A DNA stretch of 64,000 nt from Roseburia sp. (GTDB taxonomy: Bacteria > Bacillota > Clostridia > Lachnospirales > Lachnospiraceae). Shown one piece after another: positions 7,983-17,214 of this stretch. Both the position numbers and the translations under genes were made by a program. Every line of letters starts with the position of its first letter. Within the stretch, counting starts at the first letter, position 1. The notes beneath the pieces are model-generated. The model did not search any database, was not told the DNA's origin, and saw nothing but the letters and a program-made list of their open reading frames with translations. Location: positions 27,046 through 91,045 of the forward strand of contig DMYD01000016.1 of NCBI GenBank assembly GCA_003483745.1. Reading direction: 5' to 3'.

Positions 7983-9260
7983 TTATTTCGCCTCATCAAT
8001 CGCTTTTCCGATGTCATGACGCATATATTTGTTGGCAAAATCAACCCATTCGGTTGCCTCATAGGCTTTCTTTCTTGCCTCTTTCAGATCAGCTCCGGTT
8101 GCCGTGATGCCAAGCACACGACCACCGTTTGTAACGATATCGCCGTTGTCATCGAATTTTGTCCCGGCATGGAAACAGAAATAATCGTCTTTTCCATTGA
8201 ATTTTTCAAGTCCGCTGATCTTAAATCCTTTTTCATAGGATACCGGATATCCGTCAGATGCCAGCACCACACAGACTGCCGCATTGTCCTCAAACTGTAA
8301 ATCAATAGTATCTAATTTACCGTCCACGCAGGCTTCCATCACATCTATGATATCATTTTTCATACGCGGAAGTACAACCTGTGCCTCCGGATCACCAAAT
8401 CTTGCATTGTACTCTAACACTTTCGGTCCGTCCTCTGTCAGCATCAGTCCAAAGAAAATGACTCCGGTAAACGGTCTGCCCTCTGCAGCCATAGCATCTA
8501 CGGTTGCCTGGTAAATGTATTTCTGACAGAAATCATCCACTTCTTTGGTATAAAACGGACTCGGAGAAAAGTTACCCATTCCTCCGGTATTTAATCCCTG
8601 ATCGCCGTCTTTTGCACGCTTGTGATCCTGTGCAGATGACATGATCTTGATCGTCTTTCCATCCACGAAAGATAATACAGACACCTCACGTCCTGTCATA
8701 AATTCTTCCACAACCATGGTATTTCCGGCTGTTCCAAACTTTTTATCCTCCATGATCTCTTTGACACCGGCTTTTGCCTCCTCTAAGGTGTTGCAGATCA
8801 AAACGCCCTTGCCAAGTGCTAACCCATCAGCCTTTAACACGATTGGCATTTTTGCTGTCTCTAAATAAGCAAGTGCCTCTTTTGCCGATGTAAAGTTTTC
8901 ATATGCAGCTGTCGGGATATGATATTTTTTCATAAGATCTTTTGAAAATGCCTTAGAACCCTCTAAGATGGCAGCATTTTTTCGCGGTCCGAATACTTTT
9001 AATCCCTCCGCCTCAAAAACATCCACAATTCCGCCGACCAATGGATCGTCCATTCCAACGATTGTAAAATCAATGGCATTCTCTTTTGCAAAAGCCACAA
9101 GTTTATCAAACTCCATGGCACCGATCGGCACACATTCTGCAAGTGCAGCGATTCCGGCATTTCCCGGAGCGCAGTAAATTTTATCAACACGTGGGCTCTT
9201 TGCCACACTTGTCACGATTGCATGTTCACGTCCGCCGCTTCCAACTACCAATACTTTCAT
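7983..9260 (-). CDS. purD: Phosphoribosylamine-glycine ligase
   Basis: The 425-residue, full-length GAR synthetase catalyses the ATP-dependent joining of glycine to phosphoribosylamine in purine synthesis. The N-terminal GSGGREHAI motif, the ATP-grasp region with VLKADGLALGKGV and GFMLTEDGPKVLEYNARFGDPE-like residues (here FGLMLTEDG then EYNARFGDPE) and the C-terminal domain are all present. It is the last of four purine genes, 51 bases after purN, and is followed by a strong terminator. Cytoplasmic. The assignment is secure. Confidence 0.97.
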   Translation of the reverse strand: MKVLVVGSGGREHAIVTSVAKSPRVDKIYCAPGNAGIAALAECVPIGAMEFDKLVAFAKENAIDFTIVGMDDPLVGGIVDVFEAEGLKVFGPRKNAAILEGSKAFSKDLMKKYHIPTAAYENFTSAKEALAYLETAKMPIVLKADGLALGKGVLICNTLEEAKAGVKEIMEDKKFGTAGNTMVVEEFMTGREVSVLSFVDGKTIKIMSSAQDHKRAKDGDQGLNTGGMGNFSPSPFYTKEVDDFCQKYIYQATVDAMAAEGRPFTGVIFFGLMLTEDGPKVLEYNARFGDPEAQVVLPRMKNDIIDVMEACVDGKLDTIDLQFEDNAAVCVVLASDGYPVSYEKGFKISGLEKFNGKDDYFCFHAGTKFDDNGDIVTNGGRVLGITATGADLKEARKKAYEATEWVDFANKYMRHDIGKAIDEAK

Positions 9261-9311
9261 TCTCCGTCGCTCCTTACTGTTTATTATGCATGATCAATAA
9301 TTTTTTTTCTG

Positions 9312-9938
9312 CTATTCTGCAATGATCACATGACCATCTTCCACAGACACCTTTCCATTGGCAATCAGATCAATCGCTTTTGGAAGGATCACCCATTCTG
9401 CCTGTTCCATCACACGGCGCTGCAACACTTCCGGGGTATCTCCCTGTTCTACTTCAACTGCTTTCTGTAAAATGATAGGTCCCGTGTCTGTTCCCTCGTC
9501 CACAAAATGCACTGTCGCACCGGTCACTTTTACACCGCGTGCAAGCACACCTTCATGTACTTTTAAACCGTAAAATCCTTTTCCGCAAAAAGATGGAATC
9601 AGGGATGGGTGGATATTCACAATACGGTTTGTATATTCTTTGATCATCATTTCCGGCAATACCACAAGAAATCCTGCCAGCACAACAAGATCTACATTGT
9701 AGGAATTTAATTTATCAAGGAATGCCTGGTTAAAAGCCTCTCTGCTTTCAAAATCTTTCGGCGAGATGCACAGTGCTTCGATTCCATGTGCCCTCGCACG
9801 CTCTAAGGCATAGGCATTTACATTATTGCTGATGACAACCGAAATACATGCATTTGTTATTTTTCCTGCACTGATTGCATCTATGATCGCCTGAAGATTT
9901 GTTCCTCCACCGGATACCAAGACTGCTAGTTTTAGCAT
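9312..9938 (-). CDS. purN: Phosphoribosylglycinamide formyltransferase
   Basis: The 208-residue enzyme transfers a formyl group from 10-formyl-tetrahydrofolate to GAR. Visible motifs are VSGGGTNLQAI at residues 8-18, the catalytic-region stretch IVNIHPSLIPSF (Asn and His) and GATVHFVDEGTDTGPII with the catalytic Asp. The start at 9938 overlaps the end of purM by 7 bases, so the two are translationally coupled. Length and motifs are standard. Confidence 0.97.
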   Translation of the reverse strand: MLKLAVLVSGGGTNLQAIIDAISAGKITNACISVVISNNVNAYALERARAHGIEALCISPKDFESREAFNQAFLDKLNSYNVDLVVLAGFLVVLPEMMIKEYTNRIVNIHPSLIPSFCGKGFYGLKVHEGVLARGVKVTGATVHFVDEGTDTGPIILQKAVEVEQGDTPEVLQRRVMEQAEWVILPKAIDLIANGKVSVEDGHVIIAE

Positions 9939-10957
9939 AAGGTTACTCCTTTTTCACCATCTTTGATCTCACCAACCACATATGGTGTTTCACCTGCTGC
10001 TTTAATTGCTTCCATCGTTTTGTCCACATCCGCAGGATCTACAGCAAGTACCATACCCAGTCCCATATTGTAGGTATTGTACATCATTTTTTCCTCTACC
10101 TGTCCCTTTTTTGCCATCAGCTTAAAGATAGCCGGAACCTCATAACTGTCTTTGCGGATCACAGCCTGTTTTCCTTCCGGCAGCATTCTTGGAACGTTCT
10201 CATAAAAACCACCGCCTGTGATATGGCTGCATGCCTTGATGCGCACACCTGCCTCTTTAACGCTGCGCAGCGCTTTTACATAGATTCTTGTAGGAGCAAG
10301 CAATGCCTCTCCAAGTGTTTTTCCTAACTCATCATAATAGGTATCCAGGCTTTCTTTCGTCATCTCAAAGATTTTTCTGACAAGTGAAAAACCGTTGGAG
10401 TGCACACCGGAAGATGCCATACCGATCAGTACATCTCCTGCCTTTAAGTCTGCACCTGTGATGATATCCTTTTCATCTACGACACCAACCGCAAATCCTG
10501 CCAGATCGTATTCGTCCTCAGGCATCAGTCCCGGATGCTCTGCTGTCTCTCCACCGATCAGGGCAGCGTCAGACTGTTTACATCCCTCAGCCACACCGCT
10601 TACGATAGCAGCGATCTTTTCCGGATAGTTTTTTCCACATGCAATATAATCAAGGAAAAATAAAGGCTCACCACCTGCACATGCGATATCGTTGACACAC
10701 ATGGCAACACAATCGATTCCGATCGTGTCATGTTTGTCCATAAGAAACGCAAGTTTTAATTTTGTTCCTACACCGTCTGTTCCGGACACTAAGGTAGGTT
10801 TCTCCATGTCTTTGAATTTTTCCATGGAAAATGCACCGGAAAATCCGCCAAGACCTGTTAAAACCTCCGGTCTCATGGTTCCCTGTACATATTTTTTCAT
10901 CAGTTCCACTGATTTGTATCCTGCTTCGATATCAACACCGGAATTTTTGTAATCCAT
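9932..10957 (-). CDS. purM: Phosphoribosylformylglycinamidine cyclo-ligase
   Basis: The 341-residue AIR synthetase closes the imidazole ring in purine synthesis. Family motifs are GFSGAFSM, SGTDGVGTKLKLA, DCVAMCVNDIACAGGEPLFFLDY and the glycine-rich ITGGGFYENVPRML. It lies 111 bases downstream of purE and overlaps purN. No purine riboswitch or clear PurR box is visible in the 10958-11068 spacer. Confidence 0.97.
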   Translation of the reverse strand: MDYKNSGVDIEAGYKSVELMKKYVQGTMRPEVLTGLGGFSGAFSMEKFKDMEKPTLVSGTDGVGTKLKLAFLMDKHDTIGIDCVAMCVNDIACAGGEPLFFLDYIACGKNYPEKIAAIVSGVAEGCKQSDAALIGGETAEHPGLMPEDEYDLAGFAVGVVDEKDIITGADLKAGDVLIGMASSGVHSNGFSLVRKIFEMTKESLDTYYDELGKTLGEALLAPTRIYVKALRSVKEAGVRIKACSHITGGGFYENVPRMLPEGKQAVIRKDSYEVPAIFKLMAKKGQVEEKMMYNTYNMGLGMVLAVDPADVDKTMEAIKAAGETPYVVGEIKDGEKGVTLC

Positions 10958-11068
10958 TTACTTTTCCTCCTGAATCTGTTGTTTACATGTTCATTTTTTG
11001 TATCGTCTGTCCGTCTCTGCTGTCATGCGTTTTATTCATAATAATACATTTATCATTATCTGCTTCTT

Positions 11069-11569
11069 TTAGTAATTCTTATAGCCGACTTCCTGTAATC
11101 TGGCATCTTTTGCCTGAACCTGCTCTTTTAACTCCTTAGAATATTCCTTTAACTTTGCGAGCAGTGCCTCATCTGAAGTAGCAAGAATCTTTGCTGCAAG
11201 CAGTCCTGCATTTGCTCCGCCGTTGATTGCTACCGTTGCAACCGGAATACCGGACGGCATCTGAACGATCGAATATAAAGAATCTCTTCCGCCAAGTGAT
11301 GTGGTATGCATCGGGATGCCAATGACCGGCATCGGGAAAATTGCTGCGCACATACCAGGTAAATGCGCTGCCATTCCTGCACCTGCGATAATTACCTTAA
11401 ACCCTTTTGCTTCCGCACTCTTTGCATATTCAAAGAACACATCCGGTTCTCTGTGTGCAGAGATGATCGTCATCTCATAATCAATTCCAAGCTTATCTAA
11501 AATATCTGCAGCTTTTGCCATAACCGGCATATCAGAATCGCTGCCCATTACAATACCAACTTTTGCCAT
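11069..11569 (-). CDS. purE: N5-carboxyaminoimidazole ribonucleotide mutase
   Basis: The 166-residue class I PurE moves the carboxylate of N5-CAIR to give CAIR. The N-terminal VGIVMGSDSDMPVM motif, the SAHREPD loop, GAGMAAHLPGM and PVIGIP are all present. The start at 11569 has GGAAGGAG upstream. A longer frame reaching 11638 is rejected because the promoter (11625-11654) lies inside it. It is the first gene of the purE-M-N-D set. No partner purK is nearby. Confidence 0.96.
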   Translation of the reverse strand: MAKVGIVMGSDSDMPVMAKAADILDKLGIDYEMTIISAHREPDVFFEYAKSAEAKGFKVIIAGAGMAAHLPGMCAAIFPMPVIGIPMHTTSLGGRDSLYSIVQMPSGIPVATVAINGGANAGLLAAKILATSDEALLAKLKEYSKELKEQVQAKDARLQEVGYKNY

Positions 11570-11624
11570 AATCGTACTCCTTCCAGATTCCTGCAGTTTC
11601 AAACTTCCACTGTTACCTATGTGT

Positions 11625-11654
11625 ATTGTACCTGTCATTCTTTTAGAAGTCCAA
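11625..11654 (-). promoter_or_regulatory. Promoter of purE-purM-purN-purD
   Basis: On the minus strand the boxes are TTGGAC (11654 to 11649), an 18-base spacer, and TACAAT (11630 to 11625). The expected start near 11618 leaves a leader of about 50 bases, too short for a purine riboswitch, and no aptamer core is seen. Confidence 0.65.
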
Positions 11655-11686
11655 TTAATATTTATTATTTTATTTATTAATTTATC

Positions 11687-13720
11687 TTATATAAGTGGTT
11701 CGTTCAACTGTTCTGTTCCGGCTAAAACAAATCTTCCATCGGCAATGATATCCTCCGTACTGCCGTCTTTCCGGATCACAGTGATCTTATCTAGTTCATC
11801 ATATGGGATTGTGATATCTGTATGACAGTTTAAATATGCCTTTTCCGCAGACTCTTTTCTCTGTGCAGAAACGCTGTTTTCTCTTGCTACAATCGCTTTT
11901 CCATCCGGATTGTAGGAAATATTGTCCTCTTCATGGCTGTAACAGGTATCACCCACTGCAAAATGCGGTCCTGTCTTTTCGGCGATCAGAATCGGCAGTT
12001 TATCTGCGATCTGAAAATCTCTCGCCATGCGGTACGCTGTTGTATTCGTTCCGATTGCAAACTCTCCCATCGGCAGTGTGTCGTGATGTTTTAATACATT
12101 ATCACGGATATATTTTTTATTTTCTTCCTCATCTTTAAAGTTTGTACAGGTATAGGACTCTACCATGCCATCTTTAAAATGAATCTCCAGGTTTTCGTAA
12201 TTGAGTCCGTTTAAATAGACCTGTCCGACAAAAAGCGTTCCCGTGGTCTTTTCTAACACCGGTGAAGTGAACACTTCTCCGACCGGAATGTTGACATCCG
12301 CCACACAGTTTTCAAATGCAGTCTCCTTCGCCGGATCTTTTAATTTCCAGATATTGACATACAGATCAGTCCTGTTTTTTCCTTTTCCTGTGATATGTAC
12401 CTGATCCGCCGTGTCTAATACATCAATGATCTTCTGCTGTATCGTCTGGTACAATTTATAATCTAATGTATTTAATTTTACTGTTTCCGCAAAAATCTCC
12501 TCAAAACGGTCTCCGATCTCAGGAACCGGGTATGCGATAATCGTGAAGCTGCGTTCTTCGCCTTTGATGTATTCATTGATCATCTGCCCTGCCATATTCA
12601 TCTCATAGACACAAAGTTTCTGCTGTTTTTCGGTATATTTTACTGCACATTCTTTATTTTCCGGTGAAAACGGTTCTTCCCCAAATACTTCGATCACTGC
12701 CGGACCCGCATGACCTGCCGCCAGTTTTTTCTCTTCCTCAAAATAATTTTTTCTTGCCTCTAAGCACCGCTCCACGTATGCTTTATCCAGATAAAGGGCA
12801 CGGTCTTCCCTGTGATCATAGTCAAACTGCTTGTTCGGTGAAGTTGCGGATGCAAGCATAGTCGGTTTTAAATTCATTTTTTCAAAATTGTGCACTGCTG
12901 CCCGGACCATGCGCTCAAAACCGATCGGATAGCGAAGCTGTACTGTCTGCTTTTTACTAAGATCCTTGCCTGTCACTTCAAAGCCGATCCGATAGCCTTC
13001 CGTATAAGTATCTGCCATCGCCTGAATCTCTTCATCGGTCATTTTATTTAAAAACATGGCAATCTGTTTTTCATTTTCTCCAATATAAACACCATAGCGG
13101 TACAAGTATCGCAAATCTGTAAGATCTGCATTCATCACGATATCCGTCTCAAAATCCTCCGATGGATCGATCAGTCTGCGCAGACTTCTCTCGTAAAAAA
13201 TCTCACTGTAATCATGGAAAAACCAGTACAGATCCTGCTGCAGTGCCGACTTCTCCGGTGCATCTTTTTCTTCCCCTGCTTCAAAACGGTTATAGATTTC
13301 CACAAACAGCTCCATCTGGATCGTAAGCTGCATCAGATCCCCGCGAAATGCTGCACCCATCTCACGTCTGATATATGCCAGATAAGCACAGAGTAACTGT
13401 CCGAACTCTTCTCCTAACTGCTCCACAGCATAATCCGGGTTCGCATAACTTGTCTGATATGCCACTCCAAGAATGTCCTCATATAATGCCTGATTACATG
13501 TTTCCGCTTCCTTTAAACTCTGTTTTGGGATTGCAGCATCTGCCCATAGATCATAAACAAATGCCTGTTTCTGCAGCAACCGTGCCGTCTGGCAAAAATA
13601 TTCTTTATATTTTTCTTCCGTTTCCGGTTTTTCTGCAATCTCTGCAATCCGCTCACGTACCAGTGCAAAACGTTCCTTTGCAAGTTCGTTTGATTCTTTA
13701 TATAATTCTTTGTATAACAT
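11687..13720 (-). CDS. M29-family aminopeptidase with long N-terminal region
   Basis: The 677-residue protein carries a C-terminal half like the metal-dependent M29 aminopeptidases (AmpS/AmpT). Likely metal-binding residues are the glutamates in NIPVGEVFTSPVLEKTTG and PMGEFAIGTNT and the histidine in GPHFAVGDT. It would release N-terminal amino acids from peptides in the cytoplasm. Classic members have about 410 residues; here roughly 260-300 extra, mostly helical and acidic residues precede the catalytic part. The start at 13720 has GGAGG 10 bases upstream. An upstream ATG at 13756 would overlap the HD gene and lacks a good site. Specificity is unknown. Confidence 0.85.
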   Translation of the reverse strand: MLYKELYKESNELAKERFALVRERIAEIAEKPETEEKYKEYFCQTARLLQKQAFVYDLWADAAIPKQSLKEAETCNQALYEDILGVAYQTSYANPDYAVEQLGEEFGQLLCAYLAYIRREMGAAFRGDLMQLTIQMELFVEIYNRFEAGEEKDAPEKSALQQDLYWFFHDYSEIFYERSLRRLIDPSEDFETDIVMNADLTDLRYLYRYGVYIGENEKQIAMFLNKMTDEEIQAMADTYTEGYRIGFEVTGKDLSKKQTVQLRYPIGFERMVRAAVHNFEKMNLKPTMLASATSPNKQFDYDHREDRALYLDKAYVERCLEARKNYFEEEKKLAAGHAGPAVIEVFGEEPFSPENKECAVKYTEKQQKLCVYEMNMAGQMINEYIKGEERSFTIIAYPVPEIGDRFEEIFAETVKLNTLDYKLYQTIQQKIIDVLDTADQVHITGKGKNRTDLYVNIWKLKDPAKETAFENCVADVNIPVGEVFTSPVLEKTTGTLFVGQVYLNGLNYENLEIHFKDGMVESYTCTNFKDEEENKKYIRDNVLKHHDTLPMGEFAIGTNTTAYRMARDFQIADKLPILIAEKTGPHFAVGDTCYSHEEDNISYNPDGKAIVARENSVSAQRKESAEKAYLNCHTDITIPYDELDKITVIRKDGSTEDIIADGRFVLAGTEQLNEPLI

Positions 13721-13748
13721 GAAGTTAAAACCTCCACCATAATTTCTA

Positions 13749-14336
13749 TCACTCATCGATCAGTTTTCCATACTTTGCATTTTTTTCGATCAATGACTTT
13801 GCATACTCCCAGATCCGTTCAGAGCCCTCATGTACCCTCTCATCTCTCTTTAATACCTGGGATTTTTTCACACCATGTTCCTCCCATGAGATACCGCCCG
13901 AAGCATCGTTTAAAAACAATGGCTGTACCTTATCTAACATATTCGCAAACTTTGACTCCGGCGTCTCCATCGCCTCAAACTCGTCCCATAAACCACGGTA
14001 TTCCTTCTGCTGTGCTTCCGGCAGTAATCCAAAAATACGGTCTGCTGCTTTTAATTCACGCTCCCGCTTTGTCTTATTGCCCTCCGTATCATACGCATAA
14101 GTATCTCCTGCATCGATTTCTATGACATCATGAAGCAGTACCATCTTCATTGTTTTTAACACATCGATCGGTTCATTTGCGTAATCGGCAAGCACAAACG
14201 TCATCAACGCTAAATGCCAGGAATGTTCCGCATCATTTTCTTTTCTGCTTCCATCGCTTAAGTATGTCTGCCTTGTAATCTTTTTTATTTTATCCAATTC
14301 CATGATAAATGAAATCTGTTTTTCAAAATCTGTCAT
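13749..14336 (-). CDS. HD-domain phosphohydrolase, YfbR-like
   Basis: The 195-residue protein is an HD-domain hydrolase. It has the metal-binding pattern H...HD...D: ENDAEHSWHLALM near residue 35, MVLLHDVIEIDAGD near 72 (HD pair) and a later aspartate. Relatives include 5'-deoxynucleotidases of the YfbR type, which remove phosphate from deoxynucleoside monophosphates; exact substrate is unproven. The start at 14336 follows AAGGGAAG and gives the natural family start MTDFEKQ. It ends 28 bases before the aminopeptidase start and is probably co-transcribed with it. Confidence 0.85.
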   Translation of the reverse strand: MTDFEKQISFIMELDKIKKITRQTYLSDGSRKENDAEHSWHLALMTFVLADYANEPIDVLKTMKMVLLHDVIEIDAGDTYAYDTEGNKTKRERELKAADRIFGLLPEAQQKEYRGLWDEFEAMETPESKFANMLDKVQPLFLNDASGGISWEEHGVKKSQVLKRDERVHEGSERIWEYAKSLIEKNAKYGKLIDE

Positions 14337-14453
14337 ATGAATCTTCCCTTTCCAAATAACCTGTACAATATACACCTTCTGCTTTGCGCAGATACCGTTT
14401 TCTTTTTTGCTGCCATCACACTTATTGTGTGATCAATAGCATTACAGTCCCTT

Positions 14454-14780
14454 TTACAGCAAAAATCCAACCACATATAATGCAGTCCAGGCGCCAACTG
14501 CAAGAAACGCACATATCGTTGCAAGATAAGGGAAAAATCGGTAGGAATTTTCCTCTCTTAAACTTAATACCGCATTAAATAACGCTATCAAACCAACTAA
14601 CATAGATGACACTCCGGCACTTCCGAGATACATGCTCCCGTTCCCTCCATTTTGAAAAGAACAGATAATCACAGCAACAAGATCTGCCAATGATATGACT
14701 GCCAGAATAAATGCGATGATCCCTCTTCTTGACTGCGTCTTGTCTGTGAATTTATATCCTCTTTTATGTCGTGTATGCAT
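14454..14780 (-). CDS. DUF6142-like small membrane protein
   Basis: The 108-residue product starts with a basic segment (HTRHKRGYKFTDKTQSRRG) followed by three hydrophobic segments at about 22-42, 55-75 and 85-105. The layout matches small Lachnospiraceae membrane proteins usually labelled DUF6142. Function is unknown. The start at 14780 is preferred over one 60 bases upstream because GAGG is correctly placed before it. It stands alone between the HD gene and the VanZ-like gene; the 14841-14998 spacer holds only an imperfect stem-loop at 14906-14934. Confidence 0.75.
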   Translation of the reverse strand: MHTRHKRGYKFTDKTQSRRGIIAFILAVISLADLVAVIICSFQNGGNGSMYLGSAGVSSMLVGLIALFNAVLSLREENSYRFFPYLATICAFLAVGAWTALYVVGFLL

Positions 14781-14998
14781 CCTGTTTTCCTCATTTCCAT
14801 ACTTTTTATACAAATCTCTTTGACTGCGAAACAACACCAATCCATCGTTTTTTATTATACAAAATCAAACCTTTTTATGCAACCTGTCCCGCCCGTAGGA
14901 CTTTTAATTCATAGGACGTAACTTTCTATGAATTGAAAAATGCACTGCAATGATATCCTTGATCTACCACTGCAGCGCCTTGTATCTCCGAAATATTT

Positions 14999-15469
14999 TC
15001 AATTATGTTTCTTACGCTCTGTCATCTTTCGTATGATCTTTTTTACTACATCATAAATAAGAAATCCAAGCAATCCGCCAATCGTATTTAAAATCAGGTC
15101 ATCTACATCAAGACTTCCAACCTTAAATACCAACTGCAGTATTTCCACAACAAGACTTAATTCAAAACTGTAAAAAACCGTGTATTGCAGTTTTCTGCAC
15201 CGCTCATAATAGATTGGCAAAAATGTTCCAAAAGGCATGAACGCAATGATATTTCCCACAAGATTCAAAACCACTGCATAAGTGCCAAGAACTTTTCGAT
15301 AACGGATAAAGCGCATGATTTCTTTTAGTGGAACAAGATTATATTGGTATGTTCTCTCACTATATGTCCGTCCCATTTTTTCTGAAAAAAACAAGAAATA
15401 GAACAACACTGCAAAATAAACAGTGAATAATACGCCGGCAATCAGCCGGCGTCTTTTCTTTCTATCATC
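14999..15469 (-). CDS. VanZ-like membrane protein
   Basis: The 156-residue protein has about four membrane segments and the VanZ-family pattern: a first membrane helix, then YQYNLVPLKEI, NLVGNIIAFMPFGTFLP and the conserved SLDVDDLILNTIGGLLGF near the C-terminus. VanZ proteins contribute to teicoplanin resistance in one enterococcal operon, but most bacterial members, as here, have no resistance context and an unknown housekeeping role. It starts 7 bases after the pyrE stop and is probably in the same transcript. Confidence 0.88.
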   Translation of the reverse strand, partial: DDRKKRRRLIAGVLFTVYFAVLFYFLFFSEKMGRTYSERTYQYNLVPLKEIMRFIRYRKVLGTYAVVLNLVGNIIAFMPFGTFLPIYYERCRKLQYTVFYSFELSLVVEILQLVFKVGSLDVDDLILNTIGGLLGFLIYDVVKKIIRKMTERKKHN

Positions 15470-15476
15470 CATCGCA

Positions 15477-16157
15477 TTATTTACATCCATACTGTTCATA
15501 GTATGCATCAATTGCTTTTTTTATCTCATCATTGATGACGATCTTACCCTGGCACTCCTTATTGTAAAGATGTTCTACGACCTCTTCCATCGTTACGATC
15601 GCATTTGTCGGGAAACCATAAGTCTCGCGAATCTCATCAAGCGCACTCATTTTTCCGCCAAGTCCCATTTCCATACGGTTTAAAGAAACCATCAGACCAA
15701 CGATCTTCACATTTGCGGCTCCTCTTACTTTCGGAACTGTCTCCTCCATGGATTTACCGGATGTTGTAACATCCTCGATCATAACAACACGGTCACCATC
15801 TTTTAAACTGCTTCCAAGGAAACTTCCTTTATCTGCCCCGTGATCTTTTTCCTCTTTACGGTCAGAACAGTAACGGACTTCTTTTCCATATAATTTGCTG
15901 AATGCAACTGCTGTCACAACACTGATCGGAATTCCCTTGTATGCCGGTCCGAATAATACATCAAAATCATCTCCATATTTCTCATGGATCGCCTTTGCAT
16001 AATATTCGCCAAGCCGCATTAACTGTGAACCTGTCACATATGCTCCTGCATTCATAAAAAACGGAGATTTACGTCCACTCTTTAACGTAAACTCGCCAAA
16101 TTTGAGCACATCACTTTCAACCATAAATTCTATAAATTCCTGTTTGTACTGTTCCAT
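15477..16157 (-). CDS. pyrE: Orotate phosphoribosyltransferase
   Basis: The 226-residue enzyme converts orotate and PRPP to OMP in pyrimidine synthesis. The FTLKSGRKSPFFMNAG substrate loop, FGPAYKGIPI and the PRPP-binding motif VVMIEDVTTSGKSMEE are clear. AGGAGG lies 11 bases before the ATG at 16157. It has its own promoter (16234-16262) and is followed by the VanZ-like gene. No PyrR-type attenuator is visible in the leader. No other pyr genes are in this window. Confidence 0.96.
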   Translation of the reverse strand: MEQYKQEFIEFMVESDVLKFGEFTLKSGRKSPFFMNAGAYVTGSQLMRLGEYYAKAIHEKYGDDFDVLFGPAYKGIPISVVTAVAFSKLYGKEVRYCSDRKEEKDHGADKGSFLGSSLKDGDRVVMIEDVTTSGKSMEETVPKVRGAANVKIVGLMVSLNRMEMGLGGKMSALDEIRETYGFPTNAIVTMEEVVEHLYNKECQGKIVINDEIKKAIDAYYEQYGCK

Positions 16158-16233
16158 TTTATCCGGGACCTCCTGTTTAAATTCCAAAATATATTGTTTG
16201 CACCTGATATCTCATGTCTTCACAATTATTTTT

Positions 16234-16262
16234 ATACTATCATAAGTGTCTTAGAATCTCAA
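16234..16262 (-). promoter_or_regulatory. Promoter of pyrE
   Basis: On the minus strand TTGAGA (16262 to 16257), a 17-base spacer and TAGTAT (16239 to 16234) form a housekeeping-type promoter with an extended TG before the -10. Confidence 0.6.
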
Positions 16263-16371
16263 TCTATTTTAACTTCATTTTTTACCCTGTAGAAAAGAAC
16301 TATAGAAAAGACATTAGAATTTTTATCAAACAAGACCTTGTTTTAAATATTCTGATTCATAACATATCTGT

Positions 16372-17211
16372 CTATTCCGTCAGTTCCCCTATCACTGTGA
16401 TAAATTCTTTCTCTGTAAGACCGGAACTTTCTATGGTAAATACAACTCCTTCTTTTTCAAAAATGGCTATATAATTATAAATGCCTGTCTGTCCACTCTG
16501 GTATCGTCCCGCTGTGACCGTAATCCCATGCACCAGAGACGTGTCTAAATGTGTATCTGTAAATCTTGTCACGATCCCGGATTCCGTTGTACGAACTCCG
16601 ATTTTCAATGTACGTTCTCCACTTTCATCCGAATAGATCAGACCATTATTATCATCCACTGCTTCTCCAGCTTTATCATATCCAACATGATAAACATCAT
16701 CCGACAAACTAAGTCCATCTGGAATGGAGGTCGGACAGATCTTCGTTCCAAAATATTCTTCCAGTCCCGCTGCGTCATAAGAAACAACCTGATCCGGTTC
16801 TGCCATATCATAGGCTATGCTTTCCATTTCACGGATCTCATTAAAGATCAGACCGGTATCCTCCTCTGCTGTTTCCACACCTGCCTCATCCGCTGATCCG
16901 GCTGCTGTACTTCCATACATACCATCATAATCATTGAAAACCGTTTCCACAGAGTTATTTTTGCTTCCTGAATAGCCATCCCTGATCCTTCCATAAAACA
17001 TTCCTGCACCGATGATCAGCACAAATGCTGTCATACACATCGCCGCCGAAATAGTGATATGCGCAGGCTGTTCCTTCTCTAAAGAGATTTTTTCTCTTAT
17101 AACATAAAATATCCGCTTCATCCGTGATTTTGATTTTATCTCAACTTCCGCATCTGAAACATACTTTGGATCAATATGCCCGAATGCATCAATCAGATCA
17201 TCTGCTTTCAC
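16372..17211 (-). CDS. Probable anti-sigma factor (single-pass membrane protein)
   Basis: The 279-residue protein has a charged cytoplasmic N-terminal part (about 1-50), one membrane helix (about 52-72) and an extracytoplasmic part of about 200 residues with an acidic linker and a C-terminal beta-rich DUF4367-like region. It starts with GTG three bases after the ECF sigma stop. This arrangement, sigma followed by a single-pass membrane protein, is the usual anti-sigma layout; sequence alone does not show a canonical zinc anti-sigma motif. It probably holds the sigma factor at the membrane until a surface signal arrives. Confidence 0.65.
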   Translation of the reverse strand: MKADDLIDAFGHIDPKYVSDAEVEIKSKSRMKRIFYVIREKISLEKEQPAHITISAAMCMTAFVLIIGAGMFYGRIRDGYSGSKNNSVETVFNDYDGMYGSTAAGSADEAGVETAEEDTGLIFNEIREMESIAYDMAEPDQVVSYDAAGLEEYFGTKICPTSIPDGLSLSDDVYHVGYDKAGEAVDDNNGLIYSDESGERTLKIGVRTTESGIVTRFTDTHLDTSLVHGITVTAGRYQSGQTGIYNYIAIFEKEGVVFTIESSGLTEKEFITVIGELTE

Positions 17212-17214
17212 TGC

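Noticed and set aside
11570..11690. Purine riboswitch before purE
   Set aside because: The predicted leader is about 50 bases and no aptamer helices or conserved core are seen.
14906..14934. Stem-loop AATTCATAG/CTATGAATT after the VanZ-like gene as a terminator
   Set aside because: The hairpin is not followed by a T-run on the minus strand, so it is not called as a terminator.
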